From positions 57,185,708-57,249,707 of the forward strand of contig NC_063170.1 in the NCBI RefSeq assembly GCF_023159225.1: a stretch of DNA of 64,000 bases, written 5' to 3'. Position 1 is the stretch's first letter; every line of letters begins with the position of its first letter. The translations under genes and the position numbers were made by a program. Positions 35,041 to 47,598 of this stretch are shown here, piece after piece. Origin of the DNA: Perognathus longimembris pacificus (Eukaryota; Chordata; Mammalia; Rodentia; Heteromyidae). Below the pieces are notes generated by a model. It saw only the letters and a list, made by a program, of their open reading frames with translations, had not been told where the DNA came from and did not search any database.

Positions 35041-36510
35041 AAATGATTCTTAATATCATCTTTTTTATACAATTATAAACAATCAGTACTAATCAGTATT
35101 CACTGTTTGCAGATCATATTTGAAAATCTTTCATTATGCACCTAGGTTTATGAATACCTAATATGCTAAGAGAACTCCAGGTTTAAATACAAAATGTCTC
35201 AATTTTTGTCACCCAAGTTTATTTTTTTTTCTAGGCCTCTGTAATATGCATTACATACTTATCTTAGTGGAAGAAACAATTACCCAGGCACTCTGTCTAA
35301 CTGCCTGGTGTTATCTTTTAATTAACCTGTGTAGCCTTTTTTACTTAACCTAGTTTAAGAAGTGACAGCCACTTGGGCTGTCTATTAAATAATGTATGCC
35401 ACTGCTCTCTTATTGGGTTTATTCAATCAAAAACAATAGTTCCTGGTGCATGGTCCAGCTTTCTAGGGCTGATTATACTTCATGTGCAGGCATAATCCTA
35501 GTGAACATCAATATTTCCACTGTTCTTACTCACCAGAACACTTCAATTGTTTCAATGATTGAAACAGATTGGGGTAGATGCATTGGCCAATGTTTCTGGG
35601 CAAAGGCTACTCAGCCACTGTCCCCTAAACTTAGATCATCCAGTGCCATAAATTTGGGGAGTAGTTGGATGTTTGAATTTCTGCCAGAGAGTTAGATAAC
35701 TAGCGCCCTACTTCCACATGGATCTGTTTATCAGTATGGAAGCAAAGCTCTAAACTGCTTGTGTTCTGGCACTCAGCTAAGTCAGTTTAACTTGACATCA
35801 TCATGCAATTGGCCCAATGAAATTATTTGCAGACATTGAAAGTGTCAATGTAAATATATTTATGGTCATGAGGAAGTAAAGTGTCCACTAAATCCTTTTT
35901 GTAAGCGGCAGGCTATCCACAAATATGTATGTTGTGAATATAAACTATATATACATGCACACACCTATATATGCATACATGTATATTGTGGATGTATATC
36001 TATATACATGTGTGTTTGAGAGTTATACATAGCCGTCTAGATAATAAATGCTGTGATCTCTTTTCAGTGATTTTTCCCATCTATATTTTCACATATTTCT
36101 ACAGTGAAATGCCACCCTATGTAGTCTCTATGCAATAAATGCTTCTTTAAAAATAAAAATAACAGATCAAACTTTCTCTGTCTAAATGTGTTGCAAGTGC
36201 TCAGATAAAAGAGAAGTGAAATGATGTGGAGAAGATGTAGCAAAGCTTTGGGGAGCACTGTTTCAATACAGAAAGCCCTTTCCATATTAATTATTGAACA
36301 GAAATGATGGAAAAGGCAATGGGGGAGGAAGCAGGAAGAAGAACAAAAAGTCACTCAGCAAATAGTGGTGATAGCTGACCTTGAGTGTGGGGGCTGGGAG
36401 CTAGATGTGACCTCTGATGTATGATGGACCCCAACACATTTTCCTCCTATTCTTGCTGTACTAGAGCTTGTTGAAACTCCTGTGATTTTCTGGGTATCAT
36501 GTACTATTCC
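35040..36510. other. SINE-free unique stretch of 1.5 kb
   Basis: AT-rich; ATAC/TATG-rich around 35940-36020. No exon supported. Confidence 0.4.
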
Positions 36511-36756
36511 TTTTTTTTTTTTTTTTGTCAGTAATGGGGCTTGAATGCAGGACCTGGGTGCTGTCCCTGAACTTTTTTCAGTGAAGGCTAGCACTCTACC
36601 ACTTTGCGCCACAGCACCACTTCCAGTTTTCTGGTGGTTCATTGAAGATAAGAGTCTCACAACTTTTCTGCTGAGGCTGACTTTAAATCACAATCCTCAG
36701 ATTTTAGCCTCCTGAGTAGGTAGGATTAGAGGTGTATGCCACTGGCACCCAGCTTC
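36510..36756 (-). repeat. Composite B1-dID SINE
   Basis: T tail, ID module, then reversed B1 head ending TGCCACTGGCACCCAGC. Confidence 0.85.
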
Positions 36757-37477
36757 ATAGACCTTTACAGACCATAGATCTTTAGAGAAACTCTTCAAGG
36801 TAGAGAGAGCTACCTCAACACTGGCCCTGGTGAGTTCAATGTCTTTCCCAGGGTCAAAGGGCTAGCAACCTATGAGCTGAGACACCCTGTATCACTAAGA
36901 GCCACAGCTCCTCATAACAATGAGAAGACTGAAGAAAGCTCACAGAAGGCCAGTGTCAGAACTTGATAATATATGTTTAGATCTGAAAAAGAATCTGGGC
37001 ACAAAGGGTTGTATGAGCAGCAATGGAAAAGAATTTTTTTTTTCTGGAAACAGAAGTCAGTGGTTGTGATTGTAAATTATGCAAGCTAGATGTTTACAAT
37101 GAGCAATTGAGCTTCAGGCCAATATTAACTTCCACTTCTATTACTATCAGATTAATTGCATTTTGTTGCTTTTTCTAAATACACTTCAAATCAGGAAGCC
37201 TATAATTCAGCAGTTAGTCATTAAAACAGCAGTTGATCTGCCACTATGGAATTTTGGGTTCATTTGCAAAATTAAAAAAAAAATCTAGTGCCTCTTTCGG
37301 TACAGTAAAGAGAATATTAACACTAAGTAACTAAGATATTGTTTCTAGGGGGGGGAAAGCCTAAATTTTAAAATTCCTCAAATAAAAGACATCAAGGCAA
37401 ATTCAACAAAAAAAAATGGTTGCAAGAATATAAATTTTCATCTTAAATAATATAGCTACAGTATGATTAAAATACAG
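36757..37477. other. Unique sequence, nothing assigned
   Basis: Possible MIR trace at 36800-36880 only. Confidence 0.35.
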
Positions 37478-37717
37478 CTGAAGCTAAATACTGATAGCTC
37501 ATGCCTGTACTCCTAGCTACTCAGGAGGCTGAGATCTGAGGATCACAGTTCAAAGCTAGCCTAGGCAGGAAAGTCCATGAGACTCCAATTAACCACTAAA
37601 ATGCCGGAGGTGGAGATGTAGCTCAAGGGGTAATGCACTAGCCTGAGCAACAGAAACAAGGGAGATTATGAAGCCTTCTGTCCAGGCCCCATACTCTCTC
37701 TCTCTCTTTCTCTCTCT

Positions 37718-37751
<34 letters not shown>

Positions 37752-37752
37752 A
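37478..37752 (+). repeat. Composite B1-dID SINE with (TC)n(CA)n tail
   Basis: Head TAGCTACTCAGGAGGCTGAG; the tail has become (TC) then (CA) runs at 37692-37752. Confidence 0.85.
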
Positions 37753-37754
37753 AA

Positions 37755-39740
37755 TACAGTTGAAAATTTTGTACCAAGGTTAAGTCAGAATTAAGGAGGA
37801 GTTAGTATTATCTGACAAATTTCAAATGCTCAGCTACAAAAATCATCATGTTTTCTAAGCACTATAGAAATAATGCATGGATGTTTGCATGCATGTGTCT
37901 GCATGTGTGCAGACATGCGTGTGTTCCATTGTTCTCCGTGATCTCAAGCCTTTACATGGGGCTAATATCAAACACAGTTTCGTGACTAATCAATAAAACA
38001 CAGTTTATATCAAATGACCAGAGAGTTGTCAATTTTTAAAAAATCCCAAGCCTCTCTTGCAGCTTGCTGACTTCAAAGGCATGCATTAAGATTATTAAGC
38101 AAGTAATGATTGATTTATTACATAACATTAAGAAATGTTTTCTTTGAAGCGCAAATTAAAAGGTCATGCATGCCCGGATTTTTCTTCAGGTTGGTAGTTA
38201 AAAATGCAGAATAGATAATATCGCTGGCTGTGAAGGACACATGAAGGGGATTTGAAGTTAACTCTCCTATCTGGGCAATATTTTAATGAAATACTTGAAT
38301 GTTCTGCAGTAGATTAATGAGACAGTTCTCTATTTTCAAACAATGGGTGAACAATTAAGAACTATTCCTAAGAACAAAGTGGTATTGCCATTATTTTGAT
38401 ATTTAAAATGAACATTGTAGTAGCAACATATACATAAAAATAATCAGATAAATGAAAAACAAACATTTGTATCAAGTGAAAATAATCATTTATATAAGGT
38501 GATTGATTCAAGGCAGATATTCAGAGAAGAAAAAAAGTGACAGCTGCTTTTCCTAGAAATAAAGCTGACATTTTTGGATGAAAGCAATTTGACCAGCTGA
38601 AACCCAAACATGTTTTTTGCCATGTTAAAAAGTCACCCAGAATGCCGGCCAAAGTGTTAACAGGGCCCCATAAAAGCCCATGAGCTATGCAAATTTCTCA
38701 GCTAGGTTTCAAAATGTTCCCAAAGGAAGGAGATGTGGGTGTAGGTCTTTGAAGCGGTCAGATTTGAGAAGGGAGGAAATTAATGAGTCCATGAGGGATC
38801 AGAAAAATGACACATCAAAATGTGGGAATTCATCATCAAGTAGAGATTAACTAGGGAAATTTGCTCTGCCCACCAAATACCATGTCTAGCCCAGTACTGC
38901 CTTAAACACCTGCCCATCCCAAATAATCAGTTAACGAGACTTCTCACCAAGCTTGTATAACAATGCCAATTCAGCAATAAATGGCTCCTGATTTTTTTCC
39001 CTAGGACATGGTCATAGAAAATGAAGATGCAAACTTCCACAAGTGGTCAATGAAAGCAAACTTGCTTTCCTATCCAAGAGTCAAGTCAAGTCAGGGAACT
39101 TTGTGAATTGTAATTCTGTATTTATCTCAACCTCATTCTATTTCACAAAGCTCTCCTCTTCCCTTCTCAGGTTGCAAAGTTGTTTTGCTTGCTATATGAG
39201 AAAACTTCTCTAATTTAGTCTCTTCTCCCACCCCATCACCACCCCCACACCAAAGTCTATATGGCCAAATTGATGGGATACAATGATAGGTTTAAAGAAT
39301 AATTCATTATACTATCAAGATCTTGGCATACCAATTGTTAGAGAGTCTATTTTGAGCTGTCAGTTCTGAAGCACATATTTTTTCATTGATTGACATGCCA
39401 AGTGCTTGATGGAATAATGGATTGTTCCCATTGACATCACTGTCGCACAACCCTTGGGCTTGCATGGCAATTTTCGGGGGTGATGAATGTGGTTGCTCTG
39501 CTTGTGGTACATGAGGGGAAAAGCAAAAGGTCAGACTCAGGGACTCCCTGAAGAAGAGAAAGGAGACTTAGGGGGGAAGGGAAGAATGGGGTAAGATTCA
39601 GAGATCGATGAAAAAAGTCCAACTTGACTGGAATGCATCTCATCTCATAAAAAAAAATACACTAATGCACATTCTGACACGATTGCGGGAAAACACCTCC
39701 CAAACATTCTCCGTTCTTGCTTGGGGGAAGGTTTGAGGGC
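37755..39740. other. SINE-free AT-rich block, candidate regulatory DNA
   Basis: Two kb without a dispersed repeat in a window where SINEs fall about every kilobase. 38070-38180 is dense in TAAT/ATTA homeodomain cores, and an octamer ATGCAAAT lies at 38687-38694. Inferred only. Confidence 0.35.

Positions 39741-39745
<5 letters not shown>

Positions 39746-39786
<41 letters not shown>
39746..39786 (+). repeat. (GT)n microsatellite
   Basis: About 20 perfect GT units. Confidence 0.97.
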
Positions 39787-39788
<2 letters not shown>

Positions 39789-39789
39789 T

Positions 39790-40735
39790 ACCCTTGCAGT
39801 TTTGTATGTGTAAAGTGTATGAGCTATTGTTATAATGGCTCAAGTTACACTCCTGATCCACTCGTCTACTGAGGGGCATCTGGGTTGGTTTGGGGGAAGT
39901 AAGCAGACAAGACGAGCTAGGTGAAGGCGGTGCTCTGATCCATGCCCTTTATCAAACCATCAGCAGGCACAAGTGCAAGTCCCCCAGGCCTGGAGCCTGG
40001 GCTCTTTTTCTGAGCTGCATCTCCTCTAGGTGCTTGTGAAGATGTCTACCTCCTAACCCATCCGCCCACCATGTCTCCAAGCAATCTAGGGCTACGGACC
40101 TCATTACCCACTGTCACTGTGCTGTGCCAGATTAGTTTCTTCTCTGTCTTTTCTTCTCCACCTGCCTCTGTGTGTGCGGTCCACCCTCCCTCATGTGGTT
40201 ATTGGATGGGTACCATTCCTCTCTATTCCTTCACCACTGAGGTCCCAGCAGAGAGGCTCATGCACAAAACAAGCAAATCCCCCCCATCATCTCTTATGAG
40301 GGGCTGCTTCCCCCCACCCACCCGCGGGAAAGCAGAGCAAGCCCCCGTTGGTTTGATGAAGATACTCCACCCAGAAGTAGAAGCTGCACAGAGCCTGCGA
40401 AAGGCCACACAGCGAGCATGTGACTCCTGGCGACACGGCAAAGCCCCTGGGAGGTGCAGGGTGTCCCTCCTGGAACAGTTTCTCCCAAACTAAAAGCCTT
40501 GATGGGGGGTGGTGCACAGGCATTCTCCACAGGCAAATCGGGGTTCTCCCCCAAGGTCCAGGCACAGGCCCCCAACATAAGAAATCAAAAGTCTGCCACA
40601 GTGTTCTACTATGCCTGTGGTCACTTGGATAAAATGCTGTTTCCTACGAGCCAGCAAGGCAGTACCTTTCTTCAGGAGTCTCGGCAGATAAGTGTTTAGC
40701 TCCACCATAAGATCAGACTTATACCACTGAGGGGG
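39790..40735. other. Unique, moderately GC-rich stretch
   Basis: No SINE. Open frames on both strands overlap each other and show no domain, so none is called. Confidence 0.4.
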
Positions 40736-40910
40736 AAGAGAGGGGCAGGAGGAAAGAGGAGGAGGAACAGAAAGAGGATAAAGGGAGAAATAGGGAAGGG
40801 GAAGATGAGGAGGAGGAGAAAGAGAAGAAAGAAAATACAGCAAGATGGAAAAGAGAAGAAGGAGGAGGAGGAAAAGAGGAAGATGGAAGAGGAAGCGGAG
40901 AAGGGCAGAA
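40735..40910 (+). repeat. Polypurine (GGA/GAA)n tract
   Basis: About 175 bp almost wholly A and G on the plus strand. Confidence 0.9.
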
Positions 40911-41795
40911 CATGACGGCTTTCCCAGCTGTCACAGACCAGGCGCCTCTTTTCCTGGGTATTATTTTATTTCCTTATCCTCCACTTATATGACTGGCATC
41001 AAGTAACATCCACCATAAAACTCTTCTTTCCAAGAGACTGTGATCTGAGCTGCAAAACTGAGATGATCCAAGAGCATGCCATCAAGGAGAGAGTAAATAT
41101 GATAGAATTACAAAGCAACTTCTGAAGGCCATTAATTTGCATAGAGATGCCTGCCAGGCCAGGCCAAAAAATCTCATCCCAAACTCTGGGGACCAGACAA
41201 GAAGGCATTCCATCAACTCCATCACTGCATCTTACTTTTAGTTGTCTAGAAAAGCCATGGGGGGGGGAGGGGTGAAGAGCATCCTCATAAACTAAGAAAG
41301 GACACACTCCTGGGCCATTTCCACAGGTAAACCATAAACACATCTCAGAGCCTCGGCATCGATTCTCTCTCTCTGAACATTGCTGAATATTACCTGTATC
41401 TTTTGAAAAATGATATGGAGACAAAGATATTTTTCAGAGCATTTACATTTCCCCATCATCGTAGAAGTGCTCTTTTTGTGAATCAGGGCTTGGCTGTCTT
41501 TTTGCTCCATTTACCACCCGCCTAGAGATCTCAGGTCTCCGTGGTATAATGTGTTGTTTTCTTACAGTTTTCCCATTTTCCTTCCCCTCCAGCCTCCCTT
41601 GCAGCTGGCTTTCAAATGCTAATGCTGGCCTTTGCTGGCCTGGCTTTAGGTCTGTGGGATGTCCCTGTCCTTGCCCCGGTTCATTCCATCACCTGCTTTA
41701 TTTACACGTCTACAACCGTTAAGCTTCCAGTTTGTGTCTGGGACTTGGGGAAGTCATTTCTTCTGTATGTGGGAAGAAGGGGCACAGGGGGTACT
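40910..41795. other. Unique sequence, nothing assigned
   Basis: No exon or repeat supported. Confidence 0.4.
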
Positions 41796-41796
41796 A

Positions 41797-42032
41797 GAGC
41801 ATAAACTCAAGAGCCTCAGGATGTTGCCTGACTTCTGTTCAAGACTAGTGCTCTACCATTTGAGCCAGAGCTCTACTTCCAGACTTTTTACTTGGTTAAT
41901 AAGAAAGTCTCACAAAAAAAAAAAAAAGAAAGTCTCACAGACTTTTCCTGCCTGGGCTGGCTTCGAACCCCATTCCTCAGCTCTCAGCCTCCTCAGTAGT
42001 TAGGATGACATGCGTGAGCCACTGGTGCCCAT
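41797..42032 (-). repeat. Composite B1-dID SINE with internal poly-A duplication
   Basis: AAGAAAGTCTCACA occurs at about 41902-41915 and again at 41928-41941 with a pure A run between the copies. Confidence 0.75.
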
Positions 42033-42497
42033 TCTAAAAAGTGAACTTCATCTACTGGCTGATTATCATGCAGTTCTCTCACGTTTTGTTCTTGTTTTTC
42101 TAGCATCCTTGTTGAACACTGTGCCACTAAGTGCTTCAACTGGATTGTGTCATTGTAATTTATTCTCCAGATCTCTTTGGAAATCACAATTGGTGTTTGT
42201 TTTTTTTACCTACACTTGTCCGGCTGAACCAAATTCAAGAGGCAGCAAGGCCTTGATGAGGAGGGATGGCCTATAACATAGAAGCCCCTGACCCTTGCCT
42301 GCAGAAAGATTGTTAAGAAAGGGATAATCCAGTTTAGGAACTGAATAGATGCATGGTCTCCTGTGTAACTGAAAAGTAGCTGATGGCGGATCCCAGCAAG
42401 AGCAGCTCCAGCAGTTCAGATTGTTATTTTTGCACCAGAACTTTGCCATTCTCTTTGCCAAATGAGAAATGAGCCCAGCAGAAGGAATCTCAAAGGG

Positions 42498-42700
42498 TCA
42501 TTGATTAACCTTTAACCTTTCATCGTGCAGCTTCCTGATTGGATAGACTATAGCTCCACTATTGATCTGAGGTCCAATCAGCTGTGACCAAGTAGCACCA
42601 TTGACTTTATTCAACATATAAAATGCAATTAGCCACAGCAGCTGTGTGCTAAAGAGGCAGCCAGGGACCCCTGTCCCCAGAAAGGGCTGGGGGCCGTGGC
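42498..42700 (+). promoter_or_regulatory. Orphan promoter-like cluster
   Basis: Reverse CCAAT at 42538-42542, CCAAT at 42574-42578 and TATAAAA at 42617-42623 occur in order in a 730-bp SINE-free stretch. No exon follows that I can recognise. It may be an enhancer, an unannotated RNA promoter, or chance. Confidence 0.3.
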
Positions 42701-42771
42701 CAATGCTCATGGCACGCTGCCGGAGAACTGCATCGTTTGATCTCATGCTGCTCTAAAAAGCAATGCAGTGC

Positions 42772-42982
42772 GGCCAGGCGCTGGTGGCTCACACCTGTAA
42801 TCCTAGCTACTCAGGAGGCTGAGATATGAGCGTCACTGTTTGAAGCCAGCCTAGCCAAGAAGGTCCACAAGACTGTCATCTTCAATTAAGCAGCAAAATG
42901 GCTCCAGAGAGGTAAAGCTCCAGATTTGAGAGAAAAAGCTAAGGGAGAGCACCTGGGAGCTCAAAAAACAATACAATGCACG
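42772..42982 (+). repeat. Composite B1-dID SINE
   Basis: CCAGGCGCTGGTGGCTCACA head; the ID module is shortened. Confidence 0.85.
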
Positions 42983-42984
42983 CA

Positions 42985-44268
42985 TATGCAAATGATACAG
43001 CACATATTACACGTTCCTTTTAGAATGTCATGAGCTGTTTACTGCCTTGAGCTTCATTGGTCTTCTCAGAGTCAAATTCATCTGGGGACATTAGACCCTG
43101 TGGCTGCACCTATAGACATTCTGATTGGCTCAATCTGGAGCACACTTTTGCAGATCAGAATTCAAATGCTGCAGGTTCTACACCTCTAAATAGTAAGACA
43201 TATGGTCATACTGTAAAGTCACATTGATTAAACATATCCCATCAACAAGACACTAAAGAAGCATGTTTGGGCTTTTTTCTTAAGTCTTTCATGTCTAATA
43301 TATGTCCCTGCCAACTTATCAATGAGAACTCAAAGCTCTGAGAGGCTGGTCTACATGGTATGGTTCACTCATGTGAACAAACTACTAATGAATGCACAGA
43401 TACCATGAAAGACGGCCAGAGCCAGCAACACATATAGCCCCAGCACTCTGTGAAACACAAATTTAACAAAACCCTGAGACCCCACAACAGGGCTCAGTTC
43501 CACTGCACCTCGTCTATGCTAAACAGTGCTCCTAAATGGGGGGGTTGCCATTCTTGGGCATGTTAGCTTTCCAGGAAGCCCTCTTACAGATTGCTTTGGC
43601 TCAGACAAAACACTGTGTCTGTGATAAACTGTAAGACCAACACATGAAAGAAATTAGCTCCAAAGCAGACTGGGGCAGGGGAGGAGGGGTGTAAACTTGC
43701 TGTGTGCAGACCCTCAGCAGAGAGCTGGAGCCCAGCTCATCTCCCTAGCAAATCAATTCAAATATGTCCCACATAATCTCTGACACAGGGCTCACCTTCT
43801 AGGGAACAAGCCCTCCTCCCACAAGGTGACCAGAATCTCCTGGATATGAAGGAAGGCCACACTGAAACCTGAAAACGAATCCTGACATCTTCCCTCAGCA
43901 ATACTGAAAACAATCGCACCACAAGCCAAAGCCAGCCCCTGCTCCTGGAATCTACTATGAGATTCAGAACAACCTGCCTCTGGACACACAGACCATTTGG
44001 AAGGGCTCGCCTGCCACCTGCTGGTGATGAGCATGTACTTCATGAGACAAGTAGGAGATAGAACCTGAGCACCTGGCTACAACTTTTTTTCTCCCTAAGA
44101 GTGCATATGTCATCTTTTGACATGCCCACAAATAATCTGCTGGTGAAGAAAGGCCTTCATGGGTTCTAGAAACATCCCGTGTTTGGAGAAGGTTATTTTA
44201 AACAACTGTTTTTGCCGGGGAAGTCATCCCTGGGCCCACTTACTTCCATGCTTCTAGTGAGAAACACG
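42985..44268. other. SINE-free unique stretch with the CTCF candidate
   Basis: No exon. The motif at 44.01 kb is listed separately. Confidence 0.4.
44008..44026 (-). promoter_or_regulatory. Candidate CTCF site
   Basis: On the minus strand the sequence CCAGCAGGTGGCAGGCGA fits the CTCF core (CCASYAGRKGGCRS) at every core position. It lies in SINE-free DNA (43.0-44.27 kb) between the inferred TAFA4 promoter and the 3' end of EOGT, where an insulator would make sense. Confidence 0.5.
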
Positions 44269-44506
44269 TGTTTTTTTTTTGTTGGTCGTGGGACTTGAAC
44301 TCAGATCCTGAGCACTGTCCTTGAGCTCTTTTTCTCAGGGCTAGCACTCTACCACTTTGAGCCACAGGACCACTTGCAATTTCCAGTGGTTAATTTGAAA
44401 TAAGAGTCTCACGGACTTTCCTGCCAGGGCTGACTTTGAACCACAATCCTCAGATCTCAGCCTCCTAGGTAGCTAAAATTACAGGTGTGAGCCACAGCAC
44501 CCAGCT
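44269..44506 (-). repeat. Composite B1-dID SINE
   Basis: Complete, ending ACAGGTGTGAGCCACAGCAC. Confidence 0.85.
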
Positions 44507-44630
44507 TAAAAGCATATTTTTAAGTGTTCTCTATTCAAAGAAAGCTATTTTGTAACCTTCTTCAAAGGCCTAACTGAGCCCCAGGACTATTTTCTTCATT
44601 TCCAAATTAACTTTCTTGCCTCCGTTCCAG

Positions 44631-44682
<52 letters not shown>
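44631..44682 (+). repeat. (CA)n microsatellite
   Basis: About 26 perfect CA units. Confidence 0.97.
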
Positions 44683-44684
<2 letters not shown>

Positions 44685-44727
44685 GGTTAAACTTTTCAAT
44701 AAAGAACTCCCTATCCTCAATCTGTCT

Positions 44728-44830
44728 GCTCCATAGAAGCTGTGCAGTTTTGGGTAAATTACTTAATGTCTCTACTCAATTGAAACATCTTAGTCTTTGC
44801 ATTTTAATAAATATTGTAAAGGTGGGGGGG
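44728..44830 (+). repeat. MIR fragment
   Basis: TTTTGGGTAAATTACTTAAT with flanking order as in MIR. Confidence 0.5.
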
Positions 44831-45264
44831 AAAAAAAAAAACAAATTATGTGCAGTGGGCTCTTGTCCCATGATGCAGAAACCTGAATCTCTCGCCTGCC
44901 CCAGGAAGCTACCTAAAAGTCATTGAGACAGCGCCCCACTGAGGCCCCTTGTGGTACTACATTGCAATTCTATTTCTCCCTCTGCCTCTTTTCTCCCAGT
45001 TACTGATCCTCACACTCTTCCCCCATAAAATACCCACCTCATCTTCATCCCAGAGTTTGTTTCCATAGAACATGTCTCTATGCAGCCTAATCCCAACAGA
45101 GCAGCTACAAATTATCCTGCTTAAAGTTAAGGCAAGGCTTCTTTGCCCAGAATCCTACCATGACTGACATCTCAGCAGCAGCAAAGGATCAGAGCTTGCC
45201 ACCTGCGTCCCTGACTGGTTATGTTTGAGCTCACCTCCTACTCTGTCTAGAATGACCCAGCCAC

Positions 45265-45450
45265 ACAGATGCCTTGCTGGCCCTCAAACACAGTAGGCCT
45301 CAGGGCCTTTATACATACTTTCTGCGACTGAAAAGCTCTTCACTCAATGATTGGCAGATGTCCCTCCCTTGCCTCCTTCCAGTCTCTCCTCGGATGCCAT
45401 ATCTTTGATGAGGACTTTGCTGACCCCATAATTCAGTGACCAGGACCATG
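45265..45450. repeat. Probable L2 fossil
   Basis: GGGCCTTTATACATACTTTC and TGAGGACTTTGCTGACCCC resemble the conserved L2 3' region. Flanks 44.83-45.26 and 45.45-45.80 kb are unique and unassigned. Confidence 0.45.
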
Positions 45451-45801
45451 TACCGGGATCTGAAGTACTATATACTTAGTGATGTTGCTTAATTCCAGTG
45501 ACCAGATAAGCAAGAATTTCATTCAGTCCTGTTTGCTGCTCTATCTCCAGAACCACAACTGCTAATTGGTCTGGCGCTGTCCTTGAGCAAGAGAAGAGTG
45601 AAGGACAAAGGACAGGAAATTGTAGACAGCATGAGCAAGAGAATGAAGCAGGAAGGACAGGAAACTGTAGGCTTGTAAAACTTAGGGAAGTCCCTTACAC
45701 AGCAAACCATAATAATTATAGTTCATTTGGGGAAAGTTTATGTAACATTATGAGAGAAGGATGAAAAATTGTTAAATATTAGACAAAATCTTTGTTTAAA
45801 C

Positions 45802-46022
45802 TGTGTGTGTGTGTGTGTGTGTGTGTGCCACCACTAGGGCTTGATTTCAGGACCTGGGCCGTACCTATACATTGTGCTCAAGGCTAGTGCTCTACCACTT
45901 GAGCCAGAGTTCCACTTCCAGCTTCTTAGTAGTTAATTGGTACTAAGAGTCTCATGGATTTTACCGCTCAAACTGGCTTCAAACCTTTACCCTCATATCT
46001 CAGCCTGCTGGGTGGGTCCTCA
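45802..46022 (-). repeat. Composite B1-dID SINE with (TG)n tail
   Basis: (TG) at 45802-45828 directly abuts the SINE end; the B1 head is decayed. Confidence 0.75.
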
Positions 46023-46176
46023 GCCAAATTGGAACTAAATTCTTTACCAGTGGGCTGCTTTAAAATTTATCATCTAGGACATACTAGATTACAGAAAAGA
46101 AAAGAAAGAAAAGATATTACATTCAGAAAGAGAAAACCCTGAACATTTTCAGATATTTAAATGAAACATAAAAAAT

Positions 46177-46182
46177 TTTATT
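46177..46182 (-). terminator. EOGT: Candidate distal poly(A) signal AATAAA
   Basis: AATAAA on the minus strand inside an AT-rich, SINE-free stretch (46.03-46.56 kb). It would give a 3' UTR of about 2.8 kb if used by EOGT. The rival signal is at 47401-47396. Confidence 0.3.
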
Positions 46183-46571
46183 CCACAGCCACACTTGAAA
46201 TGTACAAACAATGAAATTCCATCCCTTTAAGACTTAATAAAAACAGCAGTATTTTACATTTTAAACTTTATAACAATCTGAGGACATTCCGTTGTTCCCA
46301 CAAAAAGAAAATCTGATAAAATTCCATAATTAAAGTGTCAAAGTACATTATTGCTTATATACATTCTCTTCAAATGCAAAATAGTCAAATATAGTCTTAT
46401 GAAATTATTCTCAACTTCTCGTTTGTCTATGGAATTAGTCTCAGTCTGTGGAATCCCATTTCCATGTGCTTCATAAAATGAAGTAAAAAAATAAATATTG
46501 AGGATGTTTCCCAGATAATTTTCCCAAACAATTATACCTCTGAAATGCAATGCCATTTCTTATTTTATTTT

Positions 46572-46830
46572 ATGTGTGTGTGTGTGTGCATGTGTGTGTG
46601 TGTGTGTACCAGTAGTGACACTTGAATTGAGGCCCTGACACTCTCCCTTAACTTTTTTTGACAAGGTTGGTGCTCTACCACTTGAAGTGGCTTCCACTTC
46701 TGGCTTTTTGGTGATTAACTGGAGATGAGTCTCATGGATTTTCCTGACAAGGCTGGTTTTGAATGACAATCCTCAGATCTCAGCCTCCTGCGCAACTAGG
46801 GTTACATGTGTTAAGTCACCAGCACCCAGC
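46572..46830 (-). repeat. Composite B1-dID SINE with (TG)n tail
   Basis: Interrupted (TG) at 46572-46607, ID module, B1 head ending AGTCACCAGCACCCAGC. Confidence 0.8.
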
Positions 46831-47540
46831 ATAACATCTTTACAATTCCTTTCCTCCAAACAATTGTCTTCATATTTACTTAATATTATGTACCTAGAAG
46901 CATAGAAATGCCTGACATTTAAAGTTTATAGTTATAGTTGTTTTCTACAGTCTTAGGATCCAAGTCAAAGTTATTGTTAGATCAATATAAATTTTCATTA
47001 CAGATCTTCTCATAAATATTGCTAAATTCTAGAAGTCTCTGCCTAATTCTTTGAAGCAAGATGGAGGTCAGAAGCCTTTGATAAGGTGCAGGTATAAATA
47101 TTCCATTTTGTGGGTCACTTCTCTGTTGTATATTCTCTTTGTTTTTAACAATTTTAACTTTTTTAATTCTTAAGCTTTGATGTCATTGTCCAACCTCTAA
47201 TGAAAGAAAAACAGAGCTAGTCTGTAAATTAGATGAGTCAAATGTTAAGAAAATGTAATGTTCACCCTTCCCAGTGAAATAAACAGGATTGGTAATATCA
47301 AAACTGAAAGTTGTTACACAGTAAGACATGAATGAATCCCAGCTGAGACATTTGTTTCAACGTTTCTTTATAGTCAGTAGAAATTCTTACAGCTTTTTAT
47401 TCTGGCTGGATAATTCACACACACCTACTTTTTTTGTTTAATGATCTCCTTTTCCTGTAAGGAATAAAAATCTCTGTATGAAGCTACTTTAGTCTGTAAA
47501 ATCAAAAACCATCATTTTTTGCTAATAGAGGTAGATTTGT
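46830..47540. other. Unique AT-rich stretch, possible EOGT 3' UTR
   Basis: SINE-free; includes the proximal poly(A) candidate. Confidence 0.35.
47396..47401 (-). terminator. EOGT: Candidate proximal poly(A) signal AATAAA
   Basis: AATAAA on the minus strand in unique AT-rich DNA, about 1.6 kb below the EOGT stop codon. It is an alternative to the distal signal. Confidence 0.3.
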
Positions 47541-47546
47541 TTATGT

Positions 47547-47557
47547 ACACACACTCA

Positions 47558-47597
<40 letters not shown>
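47547..47597 (+). repeat. (CA)n microsatellite
   Basis: About 24 CA units with one early interruption. Confidence 0.95.

Positions 47598-47598
<1 letters not shown>

Noticed and set aside
40071..40493. 140-codon plus-strand frame
   Set aside because: Overlapped by several minus-strand frames of similar length; no motif, and no start context of note.
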